Source: Rhynchopus sp. YZ270_cl-10 (taxonomy: Eukaryota > Euglenozoa > Diplonemea > Diplonemida > Diplonemidae). Taken from it: DNA of 64,000 nucleotides. This document shows positions 52,501-62,800 of the stretch, one piece after another; positions within the stretch are counted from its first letter, which is position 1; every line of letters begins with the position of its first letter. The notes beneath the pieces are model-generated. The model saw only the letters and a program-made list of their open reading frames with translations, had not been told where the DNA came from and did not search any database. Location: the NCBI GenBank assembly GCA_964035575.1, contig OZ037896.1, positions 1,178,001-1,242,000 on the forward strand. The letters run 5' to 3'. A program made the translations under genes and the position numbers.

Positions 52501-53945
52501 GGCCGCCACGGCTGATCCCGGCACTGATGAAGTACGATGTGAAGTTCAACCCTCCGGGTGTGACGCAGAACCAGGCAGTGCGGTACCTGCAGTGGCTGAT
52601 CAAGCAGGGCAACCGCGACCAGGCGATCCACACGATGCTGCTGTCGTTGTACGCGAAGCAGGAGGACGACCGCGACTTGCTTGAGTTCCTCGACGCGCAC
52701 AGGAACAACTACTACTACGACCTGCGGTACGCACTGCGCCTCTGCCTCACAGAAGAGAACTACCGTGCATGTGTGCACGTGTACTCTGCACTGTGCCTTT
52801 ACGAGGATGCCGTCAAGTGTGCACTACGGATAGAAGACTTTGAGCTTGCAAAGCGGGTATGCTTACATCGTTTAAGGGTAGGGTCATGGGACGTTGTAGA
52901 GTGCCGTTGTGAGGGAACGTTCTCACTATATGTTAATCTATTTTTCCTATTTTCAATTTATTGATTGCATATAATGAAAATACTATTTTGCAGGTTGCCG
53001 ACCAGGCAGATGAAGTGCCGCAACGAAAGAAGCTCTGGATGCACATTGCCCGTCACGTCATCAAGCACGCACCCAATGTATGTCCAACACAAGCAGAGCT
53101 TTTGTCCCGTCTTTGGGGCACAAATTATAATGCGAACTAAACGAATGCTTTGACACACACGTGTCTCCACCTGCCGTACATTTGCCTCGTCTTACTGGTC
53201 CCCTTTTTACTTTTTGGACTGCATGGTTGAGTGTCCACCCGGTACACCCGGTCATTGTACCAAAGTACACTGTCACGAGAGGGATTTTGTATTTCAAGTC
53301 AACTTTTTACTATTGCTGCACACAGCCCTCTCACATCTGCACTTACCCCACACACCACAGGGCGACCAAGCCGCCATCGCTATGCTCCCCGAATGCAACG
53401 TGCTCGAGCTGGAGGACATCCTGCCCTACTTCCACGACTTCGTCTACATTCAGGACTTCAAACAGGAGATCTCACAGTGCTTGGAAGGGTACCAGCGGAA
53501 CATGGAGCAGCTGAAGCACAGGATGGACCACGTCACACAAGACGCATCACTCATCCAGAGCAACATCGACGCACACAAGCGCTGCAGCCACTACGTCAAC
53601 GAAGCGATGAAGTGCGCAAAATGCTACAACCTGGCGCTGACGAGCAACCTGGTAGTGTTTCTGTCGTGCCAGCACCGCTTCCACGAGAAGTGCCTTGCGG
53701 AGGAGGTCCTACAGCTCATGCAGACTGCCGCGTCCTTCAGCGATGGCGACACTGTCAAGCTCAAACGCAAGATCGCAAACGTCAAACAGTTCCTCGCAAA
53801 CCCACGCGACGACGTCCCCACCGAGACCCTCGACGCGCTGCAAGCAGACTGCCCCTACTGTGGTGCCATGATGATCAGCGAGATCTCTCTCCCTTTCTTC
53901 TCCGAAGAATCCGATACAGCCTCATGGAGAATATCCTGCCGCTAG
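49581..53945 (+). CDS. VPS18: Vps18, HOPS/CORVET tethering subunit (8 exons)
   Basis: Exons 49581-49811, 49976-50188, 50445-51062, 51328-51383, 51528-52155, 52413-52856, 52994-53077 and 53361-53945 join in frame to 952 residues, close to the usual 950-1000. The N-terminal beta-propeller (Pep3/Vps18 domain) shows VFIDPFGVHVLISL, GKVFESCGW, LLGDVNGIIWE and VFAWCTEAGILHGQ. The 56-nt exon 4 supplies KAVYQLYEEPG...TWK and the phase-2 join gives TWKIFLERA, as in RDVWRxYLD of other Vps18 proteins. The alpha-solenoid carries SFEEIAIQYI, FSPRLIQHAPQKLV, LIPALMKY and KKLWMHIARHVIK. The C-terminal RING-like domain (about 842-935) has CAKC, CQHRFHEKC and CPYCG. It acts in endosome-lysosome tethering. Intron 7 holds an R3 repeat and intron 3 an R6 repeat. 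Confidence 0.92.
51150..51181 (+). repeat. R6 repeat inside Vps18 intron 3
   Basis: Reads 'gtgcacgagagacattcatc', matching intergenic R6 copies. Confidence 0.55.
51328..51383 (+). other. 56-nt mini-exon of Vps18
   Basis: Flanked by AAACAG and GTATGT. Encodes 18 codons plus two bases. Both flanking phases (0 and 2) match the neighbouring exons, and the peptide fills the exact gap left in the Vps18 alignment. Confidence 0.75.
53217..53303 (+). repeat. R3 repeat inside Vps18 intron 7
   Basis: Reads 'ggactgcatggttgag', 'ggtacacccggtcattgtac' and 'actgtcacgagagg', matching intergenic copies at 26283 and 29011. It makes up about a third of the intron. Confidence 0.75.
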
Positions 53946-54723
53946 GATGGGTAGGGGGTTTTTGCGATTGAAGGGGTTCGGGTTTTGCTCCAAAAGCACA
54001 AAAAAAAAACAGTTTGTACCATTTTTTTTTCTCCGAGCGAGTGAGCGAGTTCTGACAGAGGGCGTGAAGGGTAAAAAAGAAGGGAAAAAAGAAACGTAGT
54101 GGGTATTGTGAGGGATGAGGGGTGAGGGTTTTGGGTAGTGGTTGGGGTGGGTGGGTGGGAAATCCTCTTTCGAGGGTGAACAGCAACGTCTACAGTACCC
54201 TTTCTTTATATTTTTGTTTGTCCTTTTTTTAAACAATAACCCTTGACGCCCGCCACTCACCTAGCTTTCTTTCTCAACAATGAAGAGCCCTCTCGCAGTG
54301 TGGGAGAGTGTGTTTTATGTTTTTTGGTTGTGCTTCTCTGTCGTGTGTTTTACTGTTAAAAAATGAAAATAAAAGGCACATGCCCCACCCCACCCTTTTG
54401 TTCTCTGTGAGTATATCCTTTTCGAAGACTCCAAACCAAAACCGTATAGTATAGTGGAGTTCATCTTCGGGTGGCTACACTAAAACAACCAAGTTTTCAA
54501 AATCCTGTGGTGAACAGTGTTGAGCACTCTCGTGCGTTCTTTATCTTATCGATTTTTATCTGGGCCGTCACTGCGTGGGTCAGGAAGGAAGGCGCGTTTA
54601 GGTGTGTTTTCAACTGTCATTCCCGCTCTGTGAACAGAAAGTGTGTGTCATTTGGTACCATATCTGTGCTCTCCATGTCTTCCTCAGCCACCCACCCACC
54701 TTCTGCAGAAGACAATACACAAG
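53946..54723. other. Intergenic
   Basis: R1-type copy at about 54450-54502 ('agtggagttcatcttcggg', 'tggctacactaaaacaacc'). Mini-repeats of G and T dominate elsewhere. An in-frame ATG at 54643 upstream of the BAR gene is less likely to be used. Confidence 0.5.
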
Positions 54724-57318
54724 ATGTTGAATCGTCTCTCACAGCAGGTGAAGGCGAAGGCAGGATACAACGAGAAGACTTCGGATGTCGACTACCACGC
54801 AGTGAAGGAGGAGGTCAAGGTGATGCGCAACGTGTGCAAGGACACTGCGACGCGTGTCGACACTTGTGTGAAAGGCTTGGAGGGCATGTGTGCGGGAGTT
54901 GTGAGCGTGCATGAGGGCTTTGAGCTGTTCCTTACGCAGTGTGAGGGGCACGTGCAGCCGCAGAACAAGCAGCTGTCGATGGCAGGCCGCCAGCTGGCTG
55001 ACACGACAGAAGAGGTGAGCTCCGAGGTGCTGCCTGGTGCACGCGAGTCGTTGGGTGAGTGCAAGGCGCAGATCCTTGCGTACGACGCAGAGCTCAAGAA
55101 GCTGGAGAAGCTGCGTGAGGCCCGCAGCAAGATCAAAGACAACTACGACTACTGGCGCAACGAGGTCACCACCAAGGAGGAGGAGCTGCGCAAAGGCAAG
55201 CGTGACCCCGCCACGTCGCAGTCGCTGACGAAGAAGATCGCCAAACGCGACGAAGCCCAACGCGAGTACGAGGCTGCCAACGAGGAGGCCAAGACAGCCA
55301 TGCGCGCACAGATGCAGAAGCGCGACCCTGTCATGGCGAACTTCCTGCAGCTCTACCTGCGCAGCATCGGAGACGTGCTCTCGTCACTGCAGCGCCGCTA
55401 CACAGACCTCCACAACCTCACACTCCCAAGGCGTGCGTCGCCGTCGCCTGCCTTGGACGGGTCCGATTCGCTCGCAAGCGTGCCCACAGCGGCGGGCGTG
55501 CCCGAGCCCGAGCTGTCGGAGGACACTGTGCGTCAGGTCACACTGCCCGCTGATGCCGTCGAGGCTGTGCAGCCGCAGCCTGTCACTATGGTCGACATGC
55601 AGCCAGCAGCATTGTTCCCGCAGCCTGTGGTGGCAGAAGCAGTACCTGCGCCTGCACCTGCACCTGTGGCGCCGATCGTGCCCGTACAGGACGCCGTGCC
55701 GGCGGCTGTTGTGCCGGCAGCCGTCGTGCAGGCACCGCCCGTCCACTCGCCCGCGAGTGCAGAGCCCACAGACAGCCCCTCGTCGCCCTTCTCCAAGGAC
55801 GCTGTCAAGGCTGCCTTCTCGGGTGAGCCTGCCGCCTTCAACGCGTCTGTCTCGATGGCGTCCCCCATACGCCCGCCACCTGTGGGCGCATCGCCCATCA
55901 GCGTTGAGGGCTCACCCGTGTCGTTCCAGGCAGCCAACGAGGAGGTCGCACCTGTCCAGGAGCCGGTGTCGGTGTCCGAGGTGTTCCCGTCCGTGGCGTG
56001 TCTGCAGTCGTCTGTGAGTGATTTGCAGGGCACGCGTAATGGCCTGGACGATACGCAGAAGACTATGGCGTCGGCAGCAGACACAGACGCAACGGGCGAG
56101 GATGTGCAGCACATGTCACCTGAGGCGCTCAAGGCAGCCTCGCCTGTGCCCTGTGTCGAGTCTCCACTGGCAGGCGTGCCCTTGGGCAGAACTGTGACCG
56201 ACCAGCTGGAGGCACTGTACCACACACAGGAGGCGGATGTGCCCCCCACCAGCCCCTTTGAGGTGCCCGACCAGCAGTGGCAGGCAGCATCCCCACCTGC
56301 CGCGTCACCTCCGCAGTCAGCTTCCCCACAGTCGTCTTCCCCACAGGCAACAGTGCAGGCAGCGTCGTTACAAGAAGTCCAGCCAGTGGTCCAGGCGCCA
56401 GTTGCTGCACCAACATTCCAGCCCGCTGCACAACAGCCAGCGGCAGAAGCGTTCCCGCAGCCAGAAGCAGCACCCGTTCAACCAGCTGCATTCCCCCAGC
56501 CCACTGCACAGGCAGCGTTCCCTGCGCAAGCTGAGCCTGCTGCACCGGTGCCAGCAGCGCAGCCAGCTCCCACATTCCAGCCGGAGGCACAGCCTGCTTC
56601 GTTCCAGCCAGAAGCTCAGCCAGCTTTCCAAGCCCAGCCCACCGAGGTGCCGACAGTCCAAGCAGTGCAGCCTGTGGCCGAACCTGCAGCCCAACCATCA
56701 TTCTCTCCCCCTGCAGAAGTCCAGCCCGAGGCACCAGTTCAACCCGTGCCCGAAGCAGCAGTCCAGCCGGCAGCAGCCGCAGCCCAACCCGCCTTCCCCC
56801 AACCGGAGGTTGTCCAGCCAGCAGCGCAGCCTGTGGCCCAGCAGCAACCTGCCTTCCCTCAACCTGCACCTACCTTCCCCCAAGCGGATGTAGTTCAGCC
56901 GGCACCTGTGGCCCAACCTGCCTTCCCCCAAGCTGCCCAGGCCCAGCCCGTTGCGCAGGCACCGTTATTCCCGGGACAGGCGCAGCCAGCTTCACCGACA
57001 CCGGCGTTTCCACAGGCTGAGGTACAGCAGTTCGCAGCACCTACACAGCCAGCACCTGTAGCAGCTGTGCCCCAGCAGCAGGTGGCACCCGGCTTCCCCG
57101 GTAGCGAGGCAGTGCTGGTGGCACAGCCGGTGGGAGCACCTCCACTGCAGCCTGGCGACATCCCACAGACACACGCAGCACCAGGCTTCCCGCAGCCCGC
57201 AGAGCAGGCACCGGTTGCCGCGGCAGAACAAGCACAGCAGGCGCAACAAGCAGCCATCCCACAATGGCAGTCGCCCCAGCCAATCCCGCAACAGCATCAG
57301 TGGCAGCCTTCACAGTGA
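54724..57318 (+). CDS. BAR-domain protein with long Pro/Ala/Gln tail
   Basis: 864 residues. I start at the ATG opening MLNRLSQQVKAKAG, because BAR proteins commonly begin with such an amphipathic segment; an in-frame ATG 27 codons upstream is the alternative. Residues 1-230 are helical and charged: VKEEVKVMRNVCKDTATRV, FLTQCEGHVQP, YDAELKKLEKLREARSKIKD, YDYWRNEV and FLQLYLRSIGDVLSSLQRRY. This is the pattern of amphiphysin/Rvs-type BAR domains, which sense or bend membranes. The rest (about 240-864) is low-complexity Pro/Ala/Gln/Val with recurrent FPQ and QPA motifs (e.g. QPAFPQPEVVQPAAQP) and no SH3 domain. The tail could bind SH3 or EH-type partners, but that is inference. Confidence 0.8.
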   Translation: MLNRLSQQVKAKAGYNEKTSDVDYHAVKEEVKVMRNVCKDTATRVDTCVKGLEGMCAGVVSVHEGFELFLTQCEGHVQPQNKQLSMAGRQLADTTEEVSSEVLPGARESLGECKAQILAYDAELKKLEKLREARSKIKDNYDYWRNEVTTKEEELRKGKRDPATSQSLTKKIAKRDEAQREYEAANEEAKTAMRAQMQKRDPVMANFLQLYLRSIGDVLSSLQRRYTDLHNLTLPRRASPSPALDGSDSLASVPTAAGVPEPELSEDTVRQVTLPADAVEAVQPQPVTMVDMQPAALFPQPVVAEAVPAPAPAPVAPIVPVQDAVPAAVVPAAVVQAPPVHSPASAEPTDSPSSPFSKDAVKAAFSGEPAAFNASVSMASPIRPPPVGASPISVEGSPVSFQAANEEVAPVQEPVSVSEVFPSVACLQSSVSDLQGTRNGLDDTQKTMASAADTDATGEDVQHMSPEALKAASPVPCVESPLAGVPLGRTVTDQLEALYHTQEADVPPTSPFEVPDQQWQAASPPAASPPQSASPQSSSPQATVQAASLQEVQPVVQAPVAAPTFQPAAQQPAAEAFPQPEAAPVQPAAFPQPTAQAAFPAQAEPAAPVPAAQPAPTFQPEAQPASFQPEAQPAFQAQPTEVPTVQAVQPVAEPAAQPSFSPPAEVQPEAPVQPVPEAAVQPAAAAAQPAFPQPEVVQPAAQPVAQQQPAFPQPAPTFPQADVVQPAPVAQPAFPQAAQAQPVAQAPLFPGQAQPASPTPAFPQAEVQQFAAPTQPAPVAAVPQQQVAPGFPGSEAVLVAQPVGAPPLQPGDIPQTHAAPGFPQPAEQAPVAAAEQAQQAQQAAIPQWQSPQPIPQQHQWQPSQ

Positions 57319-58305
57319 TGTCTCTCTCCGAGGGTGAGCAGTAGCATAATAGGGGAGTGGGGAAGGGTGGGGGTTACTAGGGGTATACTATGGGGCAGGC
57401 AACCGAAGAGAAATCGGTTTAGCCTAGGGGGGATGGGTTGCAAACAAAAACAAAAAACACTGAAAAGATCTGAACAAAAAAAAAGGGGGGTAAAAGCGAG
57501 TACACCCTCCCCCAGCCTTTTGGCGCCTGTAGGTGCTGGCCACTGTATTCCAGAAAAGTAACAAAAAAAAAAAAAAAAAAAAAATAGTGCGTACAAAAAA
57601 TATACGTATCCTCGCCCCTTTTTGGGCGACACTTTGAGTACAAGAATTGCACCTCTGTGATGGGGGTGGTGTGTCTCTTCAACAGGACAACGCATCCAAG
57701 GGGAAAAACGGGAAACGGGAGAATAACAATGCTCAGAAGGGAGCGAGGGGGGGGTTTTTTTTGTGTATTTTTAAGTAGGTGGCTAAGCACGTGATGCTTA
57801 GGTTCATCTTATAATTTTTTTTTTTTTTGGCTGTTTTCCTCAAGGAGGTGGACAACGTGTACAACAAACCTTCAAACTGAACCAATGCTTATCTTCTTGC
57901 CCCCTGGCCACAATAAACAAAACTTCTCCCCCGAATGAGGGATAGACGTGTTTTTTCTTCTTTTCTTCTTTTTTCTTTGTTTTTTTTTTCAACACGTATT
58001 CATAGTATACCGTAAATGTACAAATGTTGGAACGTACAAAGCCCAAAATTATCGAAAAAATAATCGCAAAAGTTCCAATTGCTAAGCGCGGTCCAATATT
58101 TGTGTATTTACAGTATTGTGTTTCAAAGGTGACTAAGAACTGAGGGGCTTAGGTTCATCTGATGAAATTTTTTCTTCAATTATTTTTTGTGACAGATGTA
58201 TGTATCTGTGTGTGGCCGGTCCCTTCAAGATATTTGTTTTCCCCCCCCTTCTTCAGGTGAATGTGCAGAAGGCGCATTCACCTAGTTAGTTTTCTTTTTC
58301 TTTTT

Positions 58306-58650
58306 TTGAAAACTTGGTTGTATTAGTGTAGCCACCCTAGACATACATGTTGGTACGTACGTAAAACGCGCAAAAAACGCGCAAAAAACGTACAAAAAAC
58401 ACAAAAACGTACTACGTTTTTCAAAAATAATCAAAATAATCACTTTTTAATACAACATTACAGCAAAAATAATATTTTTGCTCTGTGTTTTTGGTACGTT
58501 TTAGTACGTTTTTTTGCGCGTTTTTGTTACGTTTTTGTGACGTTTTTTATTAAAAACATTTTTTGATTATTTTGCGCGTTTTTTTATTATTTTTGCGCGT
58601 TTTACGTACGTACCAACATGTATGCCTAGAGTGTGCTCCACTATATTTTT
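58306..58650 (-). repeat. Inverted R1 copy interrupted by a MITE
   Basis: The left part reads 'gaaaacttggttgtattag' and 'tgtagccaccctaga'. The right part resumes 'cctagagtgtgctccactat'. Together they rebuild the R1 sequence seen at 10153. Confidence 0.85.
58342..58624. mobile_element. 283-bp MITE with 35-bp perfect inverted ends
   Basis: Both ends start CATACATGTTGGTACGTACG and stay identical for 35 bp (through AAAACGCGCAAAAA). The target CCTAGA is duplicated (58336-58341 and 58625-58630) within an R1 repeat whose empty form is known. The interior is AT-rich with ACGCGC and ACGTAC motifs. The 6-bp duplication does not point to hAT or mariner; the family is unassigned. Confidence 0.85.
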
Positions 58651-59823
58651 TTCTTTTTTCTTTTTCTCCCTTTTTAGGTGACCAAGCGCAGTACCTGCGT
58701 CCACAGAGGCGTCATTGCTATCAACTCCACCCTGGTATTGTTATTTTTCATCCCAACAGAGGTGACGAAACACGTGTTCTCGGCTCAAGATTATCTTACG
58801 TGTTACCAAACTTTTCGCTTTCACCTGAATGGCTGACATCGTATGTAGATCAGTCGGGAGGTGCCTGCAACAACTGCCATTTTTTTTTGTGCCTTCACTG
58901 CCTTTTTTTAGCCGCACAATAAATTGTGCGAAATGACTTGCGTTTCCAACCCCCTTTTTTTTCAGAGCGTTGAGCGAACCCAGCCAACAGGGGGCAGAAG
59001 AGAGAGGGTTGTTCAGTGCAAGAGGAGTGGTCCCACATTCCCTCCATTTTTTTTAATTAAAAAGCCGTTTTTTGTTTTTCCTGGAAAAACAGAGCAGAGT
59101 TGTGCATCGTTTGGTTGTTGACACTTAACATAACAAAGAAATTAATAGCGATCAAAGATTCCAAGGAAAGTAGAGGGCTGAACTGTTCCCCCCCGGTTTT
59201 AGATTGTGTGTGTGTGTTTGGAAGCAGGTGTGGGTACTTCCTAGTATGTGTTCTTGGGGGCCCATCTGTTTTGTTATTTGCTATTTTTTCTCCCAAGTTT
59301 TTGTTTTCCAGTTTTTTGCTTTGTTTTTGGCTTCGTCGTGTGCATCACCAACGTGCCCAAAGTATTGGAAAGGCGAGGGCGTGTGGAAGCTACACCCCTT
59401 TTCGGGGAACACTATTCCAACATTTTATTTCTCGACTGAGATGAGTTTTTAGCACGTTCCAACTATTTATTTTCAAAAAAAAAATATTTTTTTAAACGAC
59501 GCTGTTGTACAGAACCTATCTCGGGTAGGCGACAGTCAATGCAACAAGATTCGTCTCTTTTGCCGGATTACAAAAAGAAGAAAAAGGGAACATGAAGGAA
59601 CGAAACCCTCCCCTCCTCCTCCCACACACTCCAAACCCCCCTAGCCGTTTACAAACAAAACGGCAGCACACAGATTAACAAAAAAATAACCCCCTCTCTC
59701 TCTCTCTTTCATCCCTCTCTCTTCACCTCCCCATCGACTACTTCCCTCCACACAGACTACACAACAACACCACTTAAGAAGCTCTGTTTTGCTCTATAAT
59801 TCTGTTCAGTCTCTCTGTCACCA

Positions 59824-62800
59824 ATGTCGCTCCATGAACCCCGTCCGCCAGATGTGCCTCGTGTTGCGCAGAGCAGTGCACCGTCGCGTGTTCGAGAGAG
59901 AGCGGACAGTGCGGTGCACCGGGCAGAGGCGGAGGCGTGTGTGGATGTGGAGACGGTGGACCGTGCGTGTGTGCGTGAGAGTGAGGATGGGCAGCGTGCA
60001 GTGCACGTCGCTGCGATGACGCGGGACCGCCTGCGTCTTGCCGATGAGCGTATCGCACGACGCACTCTCGAGGACAGCGAGCTAGCGACACGCGAGGACA
60101 CCGAGCAGCACAGCGCACACCTCTTCGTGCTGCATGACCTGCTGATGGCTGCAGAGCGTGACACGCTCGAGGCGCAGGAGGACGAGACGTACGGCCGTGC
60201 CGACCTCGCGGCTGAGGAGCTCACCGCACGAAGCATCGTCGAGCATGCGCACGTCACACAGCTCTTCGCGCTTGCGTCGTTTTCGCGCACATTTGATGAA
60301 ATCCACATCCTCACAGAGCGTGCGCAAAGTGCGCGTGCAGAGATAGAGGTAGCGGAGCGCATCTTCAAGAGCAACCTCTGCAGTCTCGAGCGTGAGGCGT
60401 GGCTGCGCAGTCGGGCACGCGAACTCAAGCAGGAGGAGCACACCCGCCGCATGGGGGAGCTCAACGGTGCGCCTGCGGATGGGTTCAAGATCGCGACCGA
60501 CGCGGACGCGGCGCCTTCCCTTGAGGAGGAGATGATGGCAGCACGCCGTGCACAGCGCCGCCAAGAGGAGGCAGCGGAGCAGCGTGTGCTTGACGAGGAG
60601 TCTGCTCGGGTGCTTCAGATGCAGCGCGAGACGTTGCTGCTCTTGGAGGAGGAGCGGAATGGGCTTCAGGTGCATGAGGATGTGCGGCGCTTGGCTGTGC
60701 TCAACATGGAGGCGCAAGGCTTCCTGACGCATGCGCTGCACCCGCGCCAACAGCACCTCCTTGCCATGGCCGAGGAGTGGTCGCGTGCGTCTCTGACAGA
60801 CCTGCGGCGTACCTACGTGGCAACGTGCCTGCAGGAGAGCTACGCTGTGCACAGTGCGGCGCTGCACCGCGAGCGGCGTGCCTTCATGAAGGAGCAGGTG
60901 TCCGCAGAGCGCACGGAGTGGCTTGCTGCACGCGCTGCTGAGGGGCGGCGGTGCGACGAAGAGAGACGGCTGCAGGAGGAGGAGCAGCTGTGTGCACGCC
61001 ACGCCCGCACGGCGCAGGACCTGCAGAACAGCGACGCAATCTTCTGTTACGAACGTGCCGAGTGTGACGACCGTGCGCTGCTGCTCTCTGAGGAACGCCG
61101 TCTGCGCGACGACTGCATGAACCGCTACAACGCGTCGCACAAGGTTGCCATGATGTCCTCCGTGCAGCGCAAGGTCGAGGCAGAAATCCTTGCCAGCACG
61201 CTTCTCTTCACTGCAGACAACTGGGGCATCCTCGAAACACACCGCGTTGCACGCGAGCAGGCGATCATCAAAGACTGGCGCACCGGCCTCTCCGAGCTCC
61301 AAGCCGTTGAGGTGCGCGGCTACATCACCGCACGCAGCGCTGAGGTCAAGAACGAAGAACTTCCTTACACACACCTCTACGTTTCAAGCACCCCTGACAC
61401 TTCTGTCGCTGCGGCAGAGAAGCGCGCTGAGGAGGTGGTGGCACGCTCCGCCAGTTTGAAGGCAGCGACGTTGGAGTGTGAGAAGCAGAGCCTGGAGCAT
61501 ATGGCGGGGCTGCGCATGCAGTGGGAGAAGGAGCAGTACGAGGTGGAGATGAACAGGGTCGACGCGGCACGGCGGCTGGAGGAGGACGAGCTGCAGCGTG
61601 CGGCGGCACGGTGTGCGAGGGAGCGGCAGATCAACGATGCGGGCGACGTCGACTTTGTTGTGCAGTGCGAGACGCAGGCACGCAGGCAGCTCCTTGCCCA
61701 GGAGGGCACCGCCCTGCGCCGCCTCGTACACACCGACACCGACGTGCACAACGATGCCACACCCACACCCACACCTGCACCCACACGCCCTGCCTCCGCA
61801 CCACCACGCAAGAACAGCACCTTAGACGACACCGACACACTCACAACACACGCCCAGGTCGACCTCCTCATCGAGGCAGAGTCTGCCAAGCGCACACTCT
61901 ACCATGCCATGCAGCAGCGGCACAGAGACGTCATCGAGCGTGGCTGCAACGAAGCTGTGCTGGAGGTGCTGTTCCCGCATACGGCATCTCCTGCAGACGC
62001 ATTCCGGGTGGGTCGTGGTGGTGGTGGTGGGTGTGGTGGTGGTGCAGTACCCACAGAAGACTGGACCGCCAGCTCCGCCCTCGCCGCCCAGCAATCCCTC
62101 GTCACCCTCACCCCACCCTGCCCCGCCTTCACCGGGCGCGCACCACCCCCCAACACACCCCTTCAGTTCGGAGGCCGGCAGGACACCTTTCTGCCACAAT
62201 TCTGTGAGGTAGGGCGCGACGCACCGCCACCAAACACACCTTTGGTGCCCGGCAGCGACCTTTCTCAGGGCACGCTGACACAAAGTGCCTTCGACGACTG
62301 CGTTCCTGGCGTCGCGGTGCACACAGCACCCCAGGCACCGCCACCCAACACACCATCAATCCTTTGCACTCCTGTGAAGAGCACTCTTAAGAGCAGAGGA
62401 AGTGCCTTTGACGAAGTCATTGTAGGGGCTATACAGGGCGCACTCCCAGAGGTGGGTGGTGTGCTGGGCACACCGTCCCTCTCCATGCACCCACCACCGA
62501 ACAGCCCCTTCGTCACGGCAGAACCCCCAGGTGGTGCAGAGTTGACACAAAGCGCATTCGACGCATGCACCTCACCACCACCCTCTGCACACGCGCTATC
62601 CCCAGGGCTCAACCCCGCTCGGTCGGCACCTCCTAACTCACCGTTGGTTTTTGACAGTAAGGGTGGTGGTGGTGGTGGTGGTGGGTTCTCCCAATCCGCC
62701 TTCGATGCCTGTACAGGGCGTCACGGGATTGCGAATGCACCTCCAAGCCCCTGTGTTGCGAATCCGGTGAAAGAGTTGACGCAAGGTGCTTTTGACGATG

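Larger units (their letters stand above)
57319..59823. other. Intergenic, repeats
   Basis: R2 copies at 57777-57813 and 58128-58166, an inverted R1 copy split by a MITE (58306-58650), and an R4 3' fragment at 58827-58878. The last 150 bases are (CT)-rich leader. No gene seen. Confidence 0.6.

Noticed and set aside
49581-53945. First read as Vps11 because of the RING domain
   Set aside because: The propeller motifs, SPxLxxHAPxxLV and the KKLWxxIARHVI segment before the RING match Vps18.
60082-61374. 430-codon open frame on the minus strand
   Set aside because: It is the antisense shadow of the Arg/Glu-rich coiled-coil gene, which has GC-biased codons.
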